Source: Gammaproteobacteria bacterium
GTDB lineage: Bacteria; Pseudomonadota; Gammaproteobacteria; JAJFKG01
Direction of reading: 5' to 3'
NCBI GenBank assembly: GCA_021773335.1
Contig: JAJFKG010000005.1
Location: 1-64,000, forward strand
Length of the DNA stretch: 64,000 bases
Both the position numbers and the translations under genes were made by a program. The notes under the pieces were generated by a model, which saw nothing but the letters and a program-made list of their open reading frames with translations, ran no database searches and was not told the DNA's origin. This document shows positions 37,770-48,338 of the stretch, one piece after another (positions within the stretch are counted from its first letter, which is position 1; each line of letters begins with the position of its first letter).

Positions 37770-38209
37770 TATGACGAGCCTAGCTCCAACGGCCTTAATT
37801 TGACAACGGCTTTATCTAGCACACCATTGATATACTTATAGCCATCTTCAGCACCAAAAATTTTCGCCAATTCAATCGCTTCGTTGATCACGACTTTATA
37901 AGGAACATCGAAACGTTCTTGCAACTCATACAAGCTCATACGCAAAATTGCTCGCTCAATCGGATCAACTTCATCCAAGCTACGATCAAGATAAGCTTGC
38001 ATTAATTCATCTAATTGGGGTTGATGGCGTACCACGCCACAAAACAAATCTTTAAAATAACCCGTATCAACGCTAGCCGGATTACACTCAGCAAGATGCT
38101 GGGCCGCAACAGTTTCCACGCTATCCGCTGTGTAATGTTGCTGATATAAGGCTTGCACAACCAAGCGACGTGCCTTACGGCGAGTAGAGGGTTTAATTTT
38201 GGCTGTCAT
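37769..38209 (-). CDS. nusB: transcription antitermination factor NusB
   Basis: NusB joins NusE (S10) at boxA RNA in antitermination of rRNA operons. The ATG at 38209 opens MTAKIKPSTRRKARRLVVQA and gives 146 residues. RRKARRLVVQALYQQ, DEVDPIERAILRMSLYEL and VPYKVVINEAIELAKIFG are classic. Spacing of 4 nt to nrdR and overlap with thiL mark the operon. The riboflavin genes often found before nusB (ribD, ribH) are absent, although nrdR is kept. Confidence 0.95.
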   Translation of the reverse strand: MTAKIKPSTRRKARRLVVQALYQQHYTADSVETVAAQHLAECNPASVDTGYFKDLFCGVVRHQPQLDELMQAYLDRSLDEVDPIERAILRMSLYELQERFDVPYKVVINEAIELAKIFGAEDGYKYINGVLDKAVVKLRPLELGSS

Positions 38210-38213
38210 AGTA

Positions 38214-38675
38214 TTATTCAGTATTTTCTTTCTCAAGGCGGGTGATTTCTTCGCGGAAGGCATTCACATCCTGAAAACTACGATAAACTGATGCAAACCG
38301 CACAAATGCAACTTCATCCAATGCACGCAATTCTTTCATTACTTCTTCCCCTAAAGCTTGAGAATCAACTTCGCGCTCACCACTTGCACGCAAACGACGT
38401 TTGATATTATTAATCGCTGTTTCAACTTGCTCAACACTAACGGGGCGTTTTTCCAAAGAACGCAGCATACCAGCACGTAATTTTTCCTCGTTAAAAGGCT
38501 CGCGCACATTGTCACTTTTAATAATACCAGGCATCACCAACTCTGCCGTTTCATACGTTGTAAAGCGCTCACTACAATGTAAGCATTCACGCCGACGACG
38601 TACCTGACTGCCTTCTCCTACCAAGCGTGAATCAATAACCTTGGTATCTTCTGCATTACAAAATGGGCACCACAT
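38214..38675 (-). CDS. nrdR: transcriptional repressor NrdR
   Basis: NrdR senses dATP/ATP through an ATP-cone and represses ribonucleotide reductase genes. The 153-residue protein has an N-terminal zinc ribbon (CPFC...CLHC) with the [17 protein letters not shown] stretch, then the ATP-cone ([20 protein letters not shown]). It lies between glyA (21 nt upstream) and nusB. Its own targets are probably nrd genes with paired NrdR boxes outside this window. Confidence 0.96.
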   Translation of the reverse strand: MWCPFCNAEDTKVIDSRLVGEGSQVRRRRECLHCSERFTTYETAELVMPGIIKSDNVREPFNEEKLRAGMLRSLEKRPVSVEQVETAINNIKRRLRASGEREVDSQALGEEVMKELRALDEVAFVRFASVYRSFQDVNAFREEITRLEKENTE

Positions 38676-38696
38676 ACTACTAACTCCCTTATTATA

Positions 38697-39953
38697 TCAA
38701 CGCTGATAAACGGGCAGACGCTCACAAACCGCTAACACTTCTTGCTTAACACGTTCTATCGTAGCTAAATTTTTAATATCATCCAAGATATCACAAATCC
38801 AATCAGCCAACTGTTTTGATTCTTCTTCTTTAAAACCGCGTGTCGTAATGGCAGGGGTGCCGAGACGCAGCCCGCTAGTGACAAAAGGCGAGCGCGGGTC
38901 ATTTGGTACAGCATTTTTATTCACTGTGATATTCGCAGCTCCAAGAGCTGCATCGGCATCCTTACCCGTGATATCTTTATCGATCAAATCAATTAAAAAT
39001 AAATGGTTATCTGTGCCATCAGACACTACTTTAAAGCCACGCTGCATAATCACACCCGCCATCGCACGCGCATTATCAAGCACCTGTTGTTGATAGGCTT
39101 TAAACTCAGGCTCTAAGGCTTCTTTGAAGGCTACCGCTTTAGCTGCAATAATATGCATTAGCGGTCCACCCTGTGTGCCAGGAAAAATACGCGAATTGAG
39201 CTTCTTTTCTAAATCTGGGTTTGCTTTCGCTAAAATAATACCTCCACGCGGACCACGCAAAGTTTTATGTGTCGTTGACGTCGTCACATCAGCGATTTGT
39301 ACCGGACTAGGATATAAGCCAGCAGCAATCAAGCCAGCCACATGGGCAATATCCGCCACCATGTAAGCGCCCACAGCATCGGCAATCTCACGAAAACGCT
39401 GCCAGTCCACGCGGCGGGAATACGCAGAAAACCCGGTCATGATTAATTTTGGTTTATGCTCATGTGCCAATTTTTCAACTTGGTCATAATCGATTTCACC
39501 AGTTTCTGTATTCAACCCATACTGCACTGCATTGTATAAAATGCCAGACATATTAACCTTAGCACCATGTGTCAAGTGCCCACCATCTGCCAAACTCATC
39601 CCTAGAATCGTATCACCAGGATTGACTAGCGCCATATACACAGCACCATTGGCTTGGCTGCCCGAGTGCGGTTGCACATTCGCATAATCGGCATTAAATA
39701 ATTTTTTGATGCGTGCTATCGCTAACTCTTCAGCAACATCAACATTTTCACAACCGCCGTAATAACGTTTTGCAGGATAGCCTTCCGCATATTTGTTGGT
39801 AAGCACTGAACCTTGTGCCGTCATCACACGCGGACTGGCATAATTCTCTGAAGCAATCAATTCAATATGTTCTTCTTGGCGACGTTCTTCTTTTTGTATT
39901 GCTTGCCATAATTCATCGTCGAAACCGGCGATGGTCATATCCTGCTTGAACAT
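38697..39953 (-). CDS. glyA: serine hydroxymethyltransferase
   Basis: GlyA converts serine and tetrahydrofolate to glycine and 5,10-methylene-THF, a PLP enzyme central to one-carbon supply. The 418-residue sequence is full length with [12 protein letters not shown] (32-43), [11 protein letters not shown], and the PLP lysine Lys230 in [12 protein letters not shown]. The glyA-nrdR-nusB order is common in gammaproteobacteria. radA lies 165 bp upstream on the same strand. Confidence 0.97.
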   Translation of the reverse strand: MFKQDMTIAGFDDELWQAIQKEERRQEEHIELIASENYASPRVMTAQGSVLTNKYAEGYPAKRYYGGCENVDVAEELAIARIKKLFNADYANVQPHSGSQANGAVYMALVNPGDTILGMSLADGGHLTHGAKVNMSGILYNAVQYGLNTETGEIDYDQVEKLAHEHKPKLIMTGFSAYSRRVDWQRFREIADAVGAYMVADIAHVAGLIAAGLYPSPVQIADVTTSTTHKTLRGPRGGIILAKANPDLEKKLNSRIFPGTQGGPLMHIIAAKAVAFKEALEPEFKAYQQQVLDNARAMAGVIMQRGFKVVSDGTDNHLFLIDLIDKDITGKDADAALGAANITVNKNAVPNDPRSPFVTSGLRLGTPAITTRGFKEEESKQLADWICDILDDIKNLATIERVKQEVLAVCERLPVYQR

Positions 39954-40118
39954 AGGCTTACCTCTTCTTTAATTGACGGACTGATTACTTGAGACTGATA
40001 CGCAGCGCACATTCTACCTGTTGGCGGACAAACTGCAACCTATGACATTTTGGCGACATTTATGCCTTGGGCTATCCATGAAATCGTCAACAAAAAACAG
40101 GTCTGGACAAAAAATACT

Positions 40119-41477
40119 CTATATGGCCGCCAAAGCTTCACTCAGATAATTCACTACTGTAATTTCCATACCACTAGGCGCCACCTTGGGTGCATTGGTA
40201 CGCGGGATAATTGCACGTTTGAAACCTTGCTTCGCCGCTTCTTTTAATCGTTCTTGGCCGCTTTGCACAGGTCGTATTTCGCCTGCCAAACCGACCTCAC
40301 CAAACACGATGGTATTACTCGCTAGTGGCCGATTGCGTAGGCTTGACAATACTGCTATTAAGAGAGCTAAGTCTGATGCTGTTTCAGTTACACGCATGCC
40401 ACCAACAACGTTGAGAAAGACATCTTGATCATAAGTCGCCACGCCTCCATGCCGATGCAAGACTGCCAGTAACATCGCCAAGCGATTTTGTTCCAAACCT
40501 ACCGTCACTCGCCGTGGATTACCCAAATGGCTGGTATCAACTAAGGCTTGAACTTCCACGAGCAAAGGGCGGCTACCTTCCCAAGTTACTAGCACCACAC
40601 TGCCTGCGACATCATCTTGGTAACGCGACAAGAAAATTGCTGAAGGATTACTAACGCCCTTTAAGCCCTTATCCCCCATAGCAAACACGCCCAATTCATT
40701 GACTGCACCAAAACGATTTTTTACTGCGCGGATAACGCGAAAACGTCCACCACGATCGCCTTCGAAATACAGTACTGTATCAACCATGTGTTCTAATACG
40801 CGTGGCCCAGCAAGCGTACCTTCTTTCGTGACATGTCCCACTAAAAATAATGCAGTACCACTTTGCTTAGCAAAACGCACTAGTTGTGCCGCACTCTCAC
40901 GGACTTGGCTCACCGAACCCGGTGCTGACTGCAATAGGTCAGTAAATATTGTTTGTACAGAATCGATCACCATCACTTGTGGTTTTTCTTTGCCTGCTTG
41001 CAAAATAATTTGTTCGACGTTAGTTTCTGCGAGCAAACGTAATTTATCCCCCGGCAACCCTAAACGTTGCGCACGCAAACTCACTTGTTGCAAGGATTCT
41101 TCACCTGTCACATACAACGCATTTTTTACTTGGCTAATATGACACAAGCTTTGCAAGAGTAAGGTTGATTTACCTATCCCGGGATCGCCTCCAATCAACA
41201 CTACCGAACCAGGGACTAAACCACCGCCAAGCACACGGTCTAATTCCGTTAACGAACTGGCAAAACGCGGCGTTTCTTCGAGGCTCACTGCGCTAAGGCT
41301 AGTAACACCAGCAGCCTTTGTACCGGCGTAACCGCCTGGATTAGCCTTGCGTGTTGTGGTGCGGCTTATAATTTCGGACAAACTATTCCACGCACCACAT
41401 TCACCACATTGGCCTGACCATTTCGGAAATTGCGCGGCACACTGACCACAGCTATAAGCAAGTTTTGTTTTTGCCAA
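40119..41477 (-). CDS. radA: DNA repair protein RadA
   Basis: RadA (Sms) is a RecA-like ATPase that drives branch migration in recombination. The 452-residue protein has an N-terminal C4 zinc motif (Cys10, Cys13, Cys24, Cys27), Walker A GGDPGIGKST (97-106), the diagnostic VKNRFG motif and a Lon-protease-like C-terminal domain. The start appears to be TTG at 41477: it opens MAKTKLAYSCGQC, the normal N-terminus, and no ATG is available just before the zinc motif. Confidence 0.95.
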   Translation of the reverse strand: MAKTKLAYSCGQCAAQFPKWSGQCGECGAWNSLSEIISRTTTRKANPGGYAGTKAAGVTSLSAVSLEETPRFASSLTELDRVLGGGLVPGSVVLIGGDPGIGKSTLLLQSLCHISQVKNALYVTGEESLQQVSLRAQRLGLPGDKLRLLAETNVEQIILQAGKEKPQVMVIDSVQTIFTDLLQSAPGSVSQVRESAAQLVRFAKQSGTALFLVGHVTKEGTLAGPRVLEHMVDTVLYFEGDRGGRFRVIRAVKNRFGAVNELGVFAMGDKGLKGVSNPSAIFLSRYQDDVAGSVVLVTWEGSRPLLVEVQALVDTSHLGNPRRVTVGLEQNRLAMLLAVLHRHGGVATYDQDVFLNVVGGMRVTETASDLALLIAVLSSLRNRPLASNTIVFGEVGLAGEIRPVQSGQERLKEAAKQGFKRAIIPRTNAPKVAPSGMEITVVNYLSEALAAI

Positions 41478-41525
41478 AGGTTCTATTCCTATTCTTTGCG
41501 ATACAGCTCATTCCTACCTGCTTTA

Positions 41526-41549
41526 CGTCCCACCTCTGAGGGGTGGAAC
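41526..41549. repeat. degenerate GTCCCACC-type palindrome
   Basis: CGTCCCACCTCTGAGGGGTGG-like sequence followed by AACGAAGC is a diverged copy of the palindrome family seen perfectly at 50910 and 56800. It lies just upstream of radA. Confidence 0.6.
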
Positions 41550-41630
41550 GAAGCTAACACCTTGATAAACGCGCAACGCAAGGCTACAGCGCAGGCCTGA
41601 CAACGCTCACGGACAAATTAATTCGAAATA

Positions 41631-41750
41631 ATAAATGACAGGTTTGTGCGTGAGCGAGGAAGGCCGAGAACCAGCGCGCAATGTACTTATGAGTACATGA
41701 GCACTGGAAGCACAGGCCTGACAATGCTCACGTGCAAATATGGCATTTAT
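41631..41750. repeat. ~120-bp imperfect hairpin element (copy A)
   Basis: The ends ATAAATG (41631-41637) and CATTTAT (41744-41750) pair, and the centre is a perfect stem ATGTACT-TATG-AGTACAT (41681-41698). In between, TTTGTGC-n4-GCGAGG on the left corresponds to GCTC...GTGCAAA on the right. The layout is shared with 63863-63987. A ~24-bp piece of the right arm (41709-41733, around CAGGCCTGACAA) also occurs as a direct repeat at 41590-41614. The right end touches the stop codon of the lipoprotein gene, so it may form that gene's transcript end. Confidence 0.7.
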
Positions 41751-42220
41751 CATGCGACAACTTTCCATTTGCCATTGGCCTGTCGACACGCCTTCCCATT
41801 TACCTCTTGGCGCTGCCCCTCGATCGTAGCAGTAGTCGTGAAATCGCGACACGGTTGATTATCAACAGAGGTATATGTCTTCGTCGGCGTCACCGTGTAT
41901 TGATCACCGCTGTCTGGATTATTCCAAGTTGTCGCTTGGCCAGTGCGTGAATTCTCTAGCGCTTGGTTCATTTTCATTTTATCGACTTGGTCCATAGACT
42001 TACCAATCGCGCCACCCAACAGAGCCCCTGCGACACTACCACCAATCGTCGCCACTGTACGCCCATGGCCCTTGCCAATCGTGCTACCAACTGCGCCACC
42101 AACCGCGCTGCCGGTGACACTCCCCACAGTTTGCTTGGAAATACTCGAACAGCCACTCAGCCCCACCGCCACTATCGCAGCTAGCGTCACTCCAATAGTT
42201 AAATTCATCATTTTTTTCAT
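41750..42220 (-). CDS. glycine-zipper lipoprotein, 17-kDa surface antigen family
   Basis: The ATG at 42220 gives 156 residues beginning with a lipoprotein signal (MNLTIGVTLAAIVAVGLSGC, lipobox LSGC). A glycine zipper follows (VGSVTGSAVGGAVGSTIGKG, then GGSVAGALLGGAIGKSMD, about 32-80), as in the rickettsial 17-kDa antigen family. The C-terminal domain (TPTKTYTSVDNQPCRDFTTT, GQRQEVNGKACRQANGKWKV) with two cysteines is also typical. It is probably anchored in the outer membrane with a structural role; the exact function is not known for the family. It is divergent from the Bcr/CflA gene. Confidence 0.85.
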   Translation of the reverse strand: MKKMMNLTIGVTLAAIVAVGLSGCSSISKQTVGSVTGSAVGGAVGSTIGKGHGRTVATIGGSVAGALLGGAIGKSMDQVDKMKMNQALENSRTGQATTWNNPDSGDQYTVTPTKTYTSVDNQPCRDFTTTATIEGQRQEVNGKACRQANGKWKVVA

Positions 42221-42397
42221 GTGGTTATCCTCTTTTGGTGGAAGCGTCTGGGCAAGCATTGTAACCGCAGCCAAGCCCTAAGTAAAAAGCCCTGTGCCTC
42301 ACACTCACTCGCCGAAGTTTTTGTGCAGCCAAAACTAAATTACTGTATAATAACCGCTCAGTCACCCAGTTAAGTCAATGTGAACAGTGAGCACAAC

Positions 42398-43612
42398 ATG
42401 GAACGACACCTCAAGGACTCCACTCTCATCCTTTTATTAGGATTGATGACCGCACTCACCGCACTCTCGACTGATATCTACTTGCCATCTATGCCGCAAA
42501 TGGCGAACATCTTTCATACCTCAAGTACCGCTATTCAATTTACTCTCAGCATTTATTTTATCGGTTTTTCATGCGCGCAATTATTTTTTGGCTCTTTATC
42601 AGATCGTTTCGGACGCCGCCCGGTATTGATGGTGGGACTCTTAATTTATTTATTCGCGTCAATTGCCTGTGCATTAGCCCCAACGATCGCAGTCTTGATC
42701 ATCGCCCGTTTTCTGCAAGCAGTCGGTGCTTGCAGCGGCAGTGTCACTGCCTTTGCAATCGTGCGTGATAAGTTTACCCGTGAAAAAAGCGTTAAAGTAC
42801 TCGGTTATATTTCCACAACAGTCGCCTTATCACCTGCACTTGCCCCCATTTTAGGTGGCTATATTGATGTATGGTTTAATTGGCGGGGGTGTTTTATTGT
42901 TTTGGCAATTTTTGCATTCATTCTTATCCCAATTTGTAGCTATTGCTTACCGGAAACGAATCACAAATTAGATGCAACAGCCACCCAATTCAAACGCATG
43001 CTTAGCATCTATGGCCGCATACTGACACATCGTGAATTTTTACTAAGTACCACGATTAATACTATGGCTTTTGCAGCTCTGTTTGCCTTTATTTCGGTGT
43101 CTCCGGTATTACTGATTAAACTAGCAGGCATTGCTACGGAGAATTTTGGCTATTTCTTTGCAATCAATGCACTCACTTTCATGGCTAGCGCATTAGCTAC
43201 AGCTAATTTGGCCAATAAACTACGTATTGGTACGATTATCACCTTAGGTGGCAGCTTAATCATAATCGGCGGTGTCCTCATGGCTTATCTGGCAATCTAC
43301 ACACATATGTCTGGCATCACGATCGTTGGCCCCATGTTGCTTGCTACCTGTGGTTTAGCGATGGCAATGCCAACTTCCACCACCTTATCGCTGGCACCAT
43401 TTGCGCAAAACGCCGGCGCAGCTTCAGCCATGCTCGGCTTTGTTCGTTTCGCGATGGCCGCTGCTGTCGGTTCTTTCACAAGTATGTTGATCACACGCAA
43501 TCAATTACCCTTAGCAATTATCCTCATTGCCTGTGGTATTATTTCCGTACTTGGTATGGTATTGCTACAGGGTTTGCAAGCCCGCGATCAAGCCGATGAA
43601 TCCGTTGTTTAA
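42398..43612 (+). CDS. Bcr/CflA family multidrug efflux MFS transporter (first copy)
   Basis: Bcr/CflA proteins are 12-helix proton antiporters exporting drugs such as bicyclomycin or chloramphenicol, and some export natural metabolites. The 404-residue protein has the family N-terminus (LTALSTDIYLPSMPQMANIF), motif A GSLSDRFGRRPVLM and ARFLQAVGACSGSVTA. The ATG at 42398 is preferred over an in-frame GTG at 42380. It stands alone, convergent with purL (8-bp gap). A second family member lies at 51497-52732. Substrate unknown. Confidence 0.88.
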   Translation: MERHLKDSTLILLLGLMTALTALSTDIYLPSMPQMANIFHTSSTAIQFTLSIYFIGFSCAQLFFGSLSDRFGRRPVLMVGLLIYLFASIACALAPTIAVLIIARFLQAVGACSGSVTAFAIVRDKFTREKSVKVLGYISTTVALSPALAPILGGYIDVWFNWRGCFIVLAIFAFILIPICSYCLPETNHKLDATATQFKRMLSIYGRILTHREFLLSTTINTMAFAALFAFISVSPVLLIKLAGIATENFGYFFAINALTFMASALATANLANKLRIGTIITLGGSLIIIGGVLMAYLAIYTHMSGITIVGPMLLATCGLAMAMPTSTTLSLAPFAQNAGAASAMLGFVRFAMAAAVGSFTSMLITRNQLPLAIILIACGIISVLGMVLLQGLQARDQADESVV

Positions 43613-43620
43613 GTAGTTAC

Positions 43621-46600
43621 TCATTCCACCCACACGCGTGCATTACGAAACATGCGTAACCAAGGTGAATCTTCATGTGCATGATCTGTTTGCCAGGTAT
43701 GTTGCACACTGCGAAACACGCGCTCGGGATGTGGCATCATGATCGTAATCCGGCCATCTGCATTACATAAACCAGTAACACCCTGCGGACTACCATTTGG
43801 ATTGGCGGGATAAGTTTGAGTAACTGTACCATGGTTATCGACATAACGTAATGCAATCAAGCTCGCTTTTTCCAGCGCCACCATGTCATCTTTATTGTGC
43901 CAGTGCGCGCGCCCTTCACCATGCGCAACCGCGATCGGAAGACGTGAACCCACCATGCCAGCGAAGAAAATTGAAGGCGACTCAGCAACAGTTACCAAGC
44001 TAAACCTTGCTTCGAATTGTTCAGATTGATTGCGTAAGAAGTGCGGCCACGCCTGCGTCCCGGGAATAACTTCACGCAAATTCGCTAACATTTGACAGCC
44101 ATTACACACGCCTAAAGCAAAGCTATTCTCACGCGCGAAAAATTCTGCAAATTGGTCTTTAGCTGCAGCATTAAACAAAATCGACTTTGCCCAACCTTGC
44201 CCGGCACCAAGCACATCACCGTATGAAAAGCCTCCACAAGCGACTAAACCACGGAAATCTTTTAACCTCACATCACCGTTGAGGATATCACTCATGTGCA
44301 CATCGATACTCTCAAAGCCGGCGCGATGAAATGCCGCCGCCATTTCGAGTTGGCCATTGACACCTTGCTCACGCAAAACTGCAACTTTGGGTCGTGCACT
44401 TTTATTAAGATAAGGTGCGCTAACATCTTCGGCTGCAGAGAAAGTTAATTGCGTGTGTAACCCTGGGTCTTGCTCATCCAGCAAACCATCAAATTCTTGT
44501 TGTGCACATTCAGGATTATCACGTAAGGCCTGTAAACGATAACTAGTTTCTGCCCATAAGCGTTGCCAAGTAACACGCGGGCTAGTAAGAACCATATTGT
44601 CTTGCTGCTTAAACTCAATGACATCATTGCTATTAACGCAACCAATATCGTGTGTGTAATGTGCTAGACCATGTTGTTTTAAAGTCGTTTGCACATCGCT
44701 TATATCCTCTGCGCGCACTTGGATCACCGCACCAAGCTCTTCATTAAATAATGCCGTTAAAGCATCATTACCAAGACTGTCGAGATTGATGCTGATTCCA
44801 CAATGCCCCGCGAAACTCATTTCACACAGCGTCGTAAACAAACCACCATCAGAGCGGTCGTGATAGGCTTGCACCAAACCGGCTTGACGCAATTCATGCA
44901 TCGCTGTGAAAAAACCTTTTATGATATTGGTATCATCTAAGTCTGCTGGATGGTGGCCAATCTGCTGATAGACTTGCGCTAAGATACTCGCGCCCATACG
45001 TTGCTGGCCTTTACCCAAATCCAGCAATAACAAACGCGTTGGACCTTTATCGCAATGCAATTGTGGCGTCCAACTACGACGGATATCTTTGACTGGCGCA
45101 AAGGCAGAAACTATCAAAGACAGTGGCGCAATGACTTGACGTTTCTCACCTTGTTCTTGCCACAAGGTGCGCATCGACATTGAATCTTTGCCCACGGGAA
45201 TGCAAATACCTAACTCGGGGCATAGCTCCATGCCCACTGCTTTAACTGCATCGTACAAACCCGCATCATCGCCCGGATGATTGGCCGCCGCCATCCAATT
45301 TGCTGAAAGTTTTATATCGCTCAACTTAGCCACATCCGCACACGCGATATTGGTGATCGCTTCACCTACCGCCATACGCGCGCTAGCTGCGTGGTGTAAC
45401 ACTGCAACTGGAGCACGCTCCCCGATTGCCATTGCTTCACCATAATAACTATCAAAGCTCACTGCTGTGACCGCCGCATCAGCAACCGGCACCTGCCACG
45501 GCCCGACCATTTGTTCACGCGCTACTAAACCTGTCACGCTACGATCACCGATTGTGATCAAGAAACTCTTACTCGCTACTGTGGGATTTTTTAAGACACG
45601 CTCGGCAGCTTCTTTAATATCGATGGCATGGCCAGCAAATTCGACCTTATGAAAAGGATGATGTGAAGTCTCACGCAACATCTTTGGCGGTTTCCCAAAT
45701 AATAATGTCATGGGCAAATCAATCGGTTTATTGTCAAATTGGTTATCGCCGAGCAATAACTCACGCTCCTGGGTTGCCTCTCCGACTACCGCAAATGGAC
45801 AACGTTCACGTTCAGCAATTTTGCTGAATGTCGCCATATCTTCGCTGCCCACAGCTAAAACATAACGTTCTTGTGCTTCGTTACACCAAATCTCCACTGG
45901 TGACATACCTGGCTCGGCATTCGGAATCGTGCGTAATTCAAAGCGCCCACCACGCGCACTATCTTCGATTAACTCTGGTATCGCATTCGATAACCCACCC
46001 GCTCCAACATCATGGATAGAGACAATGGGGTTTTTATTACCTAATGCCCAACACTGATCAATCACCTCTTGTACGCGACGTTGGATTTCGGGGTTACTGC
46101 GTTGCACGGAAGCAAAATCCAAATCCTCGCGACTAGTACCGGCTGCCATCGATGAAGCCGCACCACCGCCTAAGCCAATCAGCATAGCGGGCCCCCCAAG
46201 CACAATTATCTGCGCTGTTGCAGGAATATCGTTTTTTTCAACATGGTTTTCACGGATATTGCCGAGGCCACCTGCAATCATAATGGGTTTGTGATAACCA
46301 CGAATTTCCGTGCCATTTGCGCATGGCACTTGCTGCTCAAAGCTGCGGAAATAACCACATAAATTTGGGCGTCCAAATTCATTATTAAAAGATGCCGCAC
46401 CGATAGGGCCCTCAAGCATAATGTCTAAAGCCGATGCGATATGACTTGGCTTGCCATACTCCATTTCCCACGCTTGTTCGAAACCTGGAATTTTTAAATT
46501 CGATACCGAAAAGCCACACAAACCTGCTTTCGGTTTTGCACCACGCCCGGTCGCCCCTTCATCACGAATTTCACCACCAGAGCCGGTGGCAGCCCCCGCA

Positions 46601-47532
46601 AAAGGTGAAATTGCAGTAGGATGATTGTGCGTTTCGACTTTCATTAAAGTATGAATCGCTTCTTTGTGAAACGCATAGGATCTTGTCACTGGATTTGGAT
46701 AAAAACGTCCAGCTTGATCTGTCTGTGTAACATTCGCCATTACTGCAGCATTGTCTTTGTAAGCCGACAACACGCCCTCGGGATGTTGTTCGTGTGTATT
46801 GCGAATCATTTGAAACAATGATTTAGCTTGCGCCTTGCCATCAATGCACCAATCGGCATTAAAGATCTTGTGGCGGCAATGCTCTGAATTAGCTTGCGCA
46901 AACATCATCAACTCAATATCGTTAGGATTACGATTTAACTCAGAAAAACTTGCGTATAAATACTCTATCTCATCGTCACTTAAGGCTAAACCCAATTCAT
47001 CATTAGCTTGCAATAACGCTTGTTTACCAGCACGCAAGATATCGATGCTGCTTAATTTTCCCGGCTTTGGGTGTTGAAAAAGAATTTGCGCACCGTTGGC
47101 TTGTTCGATAACTGCTTCGGTCATGCGATCAAACAAAGTCGCTTTTACTGCTTCGATATTATCTAACTGCTTGCTTGGTGCGACGAATAATTGCCAACCT
47201 ATGCCACGCTCAATGCGCGTGACTTTATGTAAACCACTATTGTGCACAATGTCGGTCGCTTTAGATGACCATGGAGAGATCGTGCCTGGACGCGGGATCA
47301 CAAATAATTGATAACTCTCATTAGCACCCGCACTAATATCATATTGCTGTCCATCATTCAGTAACTGCTGCAAGATGGATTGCTCTTGTGGCTGTAAAGC
47401 TTGCTCACTATCAATAAAATAATAAAAGTGTGCCTCTAGCGCAGTAATTGCTGGATTATGTGTTTGAATTTGTTGTAAACGCTTTTGTAAACGAAAATCA
47501 GAAAAGGCCCGCGCACCTTGGATTTGTAACAT
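43621..47532 (-). CDS. purL: phosphoribosylformylglycinamidine synthase
   Basis: PurL converts FGAR, glutamine and ATP to FGAM in purine synthesis. At 1,303 residues this is the large single-chain form of gammaproteobacteria (E. coli 1,295): an N-terminal PurS-like domain, FGAM synthase domains ([44 protein letters not shown]), and a C-terminal class I glutaminase with nucleophile Cys in GVCNGCQML and the ...MPHPERVFR His-Glu pair. It is transcribed alone, divergent from the glycosylase gene. Confidence 0.97.
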   Translation of the reverse strand: MLQIQGARAFSDFRLQKRLQQIQTHNPAITALEAHFYYFIDSEQALQPQEQSILQQLLNDGQQYDISAGANESYQLFVIPRPGTISPWSSKATDIVHNSGLHKVTRIERGIGWQLFVAPSKQLDNIEAVKATLFDRMTEAVIEQANGAQILFQHPKPGKLSSIDILRAGKQALLQANDELGLALSDDEIEYLYASFSELNRNPNDIELMMFAQANSEHCRHKIFNADWCIDGKAQAKSLFQMIRNTHEQHPEGVLSAYKDNAAVMANVTQTDQAGRFYPNPVTRSYAFHKEAIHTLMKVETHNHPTAISPFAGAATGSGGEIRDEGATGRGAKPKAGLCGFSVSNLKIPGFEQAWEMEYGKPSHIASALDIMLEGPIGAASFNNEFGRPNLCGYFRSFEQQVPCANGTEIRGYHKPIMIAGGLGNIRENHVEKNDIPATAQIIVLGGPAMLIGLGGGAASSMAAGTSREDLDFASVQRSNPEIQRRVQEVIDQCWALGNKNPIVSIHDVGAGGLSNAIPELIEDSARGGRFELRTIPNAEPGMSPVEIWCNEAQERYVLAVGSEDMATFSKIAERERCPFAVVGEATQERELLLGDNQFDNKPIDLPMTLLFGKPPKMLRETSHHPFHKVEFAGHAIDIKEAAERVLKNPTVASKSFLITIGDRSVTGLVAREQMVGPWQVPVADAAVTAVSFDSYYGEAMAIGERAPVAVLHHAASARMAVGEAITNIACADVAKLSDIKLSANWMAAANHPGDDAGLYDAVKAVGMELCPELGICIPVGKDSMSMRTLWQEQGEKRQVIAPLSLIVSAFAPVKDIRRSWTPQLHCDKGPTRLLLLDLGKGQQRMGASILAQVYQQIGHHPADLDDTNIIKGFFTAMHELRQAGLVQAYHDRSDGGLFTTLCEMSFAGHCGISINLDSLGNDALTALFNEELGAVIQVRAEDISDVQTTLKQHGLAHYTHDIGCVNSNDVIEFKQQDNMVLTSPRVTWQRLWAETSYRLQALRDNPECAQQEFDGLLDEQDPGLHTQLTFSAAEDVSAPYLNKSARPKVAVLREQGVNGQLEMAAAFHRAGFESIDVHMSDILNGDVRLKDFRGLVACGGFSYGDVLGAGQGWAKSILFNAAAKDQFAEFFARENSFALGVCNGCQMLANLREVIPGTQAWPHFLRNQSEQFEARFSLVTVAESPSIFFAGMVGSRLPIAVAHGEGRAHWHNKDDMVALEKASLIALRYVDNHGTVTQTYPANPNGSPQGVTGLCNADGRITIMMPHPERVFRSVQHTWQTDHAHEDSPWLRMFRNARVWVE

Positions 47533-47649
47533 AATAATCTCTCACCGTTGAAACTAATTTAGAGACACACCCCACCGCCCGCGCGCATTGTAACAAAAGC
47601 CCCCCTATAAGGCGATGGCAAGCCTGAGGACCATCAGTTACACTAAGGC

Positions 47650-48318
47650 ATGCCAAAGACACACCCTTTACAGCAAGTATACCGGCGTCTTTTTACGACG
47701 TACGGTCCGCAGCATTGGTGGCCAGCTAAGAATCGTTTTGAAGTCATGGTCGGTGCCATCTTGACGCAAAATACCGCATGGACAAATGTCGAAAGCGCTA
47801 TTGCCAACCTTAAAGCCGCGCACTGTCTGACGCCCAGGGCCATCATCAGCCTGTCCAAAGCTAAGTTGGCAAAACATTTAACACCTTCAGGTTATTTCAA
47901 TGTTAAAGCACAAAGATTACACAACTACTGCCAGTGGTATCTCGAGCATGGCGAATACCGCAAACTCGCCAAATTAGATACCAATACCCTGCGCCATGCT
48001 TTATTGAGCGTCAATGGCGTGGGGCCTGAGACAGCCGACGATATCCTGTTATACGCATTCGCGCGTCCCGTGTTTGTTATCGATGCCTATGCGCGCCGCC
48101 TGTTGTCGCGCTATGGTTTGATCCAAGGCGATGAAGGCTATGAAACGTTGCGCCATTATTGTGAAACTAATTTAAAAACAGGCTCAATCGACGATGTACA
48201 ATTGTTCAACGAATATCATGCACTAATTGTTATACATGCCAAACGAGCTTGTCGCAAAAAACCTCTTTGTGAAAACTGTTGTTTAAATCATAAATGTTCT
48301 TATAATACGGTCGTTTAA
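47650..48318 (+). CDS. endonuclease III-like DNA glycosylase (HhH-GPD)
   Basis: The 222-residue protein is an HhH-GPD base-excision glycosylase of the endonuclease III-related group that includes MagIII-type proteins. It has the N-terminal VMVGAILTQNTAWTNVESAI, the helix-hairpin-helix LLSVNGVGPETADDILLYAF (119-138), catalytic Asp145 in VIDAYARR, and four cysteines spaced C-x5-C-x2-C-x5-C (201, 207, 210, 216) that can hold a 4Fe-4S cluster. In Nth the HhH carries a catalytic lysine (GVGRKTA); here it is Glu (GVGPETA), so the protein is probably a monofunctional glycosylase without lyase activity. Substrate unknown. sppA starts 20 nt downstream. Confidence 0.85.
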   Translation: MPKTHPLQQVYRRLFTTYGPQHWWPAKNRFEVMVGAILTQNTAWTNVESAIANLKAAHCLTPRAIISLSKAKLAKHLTPSGYFNVKAQRLHNYCQWYLEHGEYRKLAKLDTNTLRHALLSVNGVGPETADDILLYAFARPVFVIDAYARRLLSRYGLIQGDEGYETLRHYCETNLKTGSIDDVQLFNEYHALIVIHAKRACRKKPLCENCCLNHKCSYNTVV

Positions 48319-48338
48319 TAATTTTAAGGACAACCCCC

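Noticed and set aside
42346-42351. TATAAT box before the first Bcr/CflA gene
   Set aside because: The best -35 (TTGTGC) is 19 bp away, which is too weak to support a call.
42380-42397. Earlier GTG start for the first Bcr/CflA pump
   Set aside because: It adds six residues without a better ribosome site; the ATG at 42398 is preferred, though the GTG cannot be excluded.
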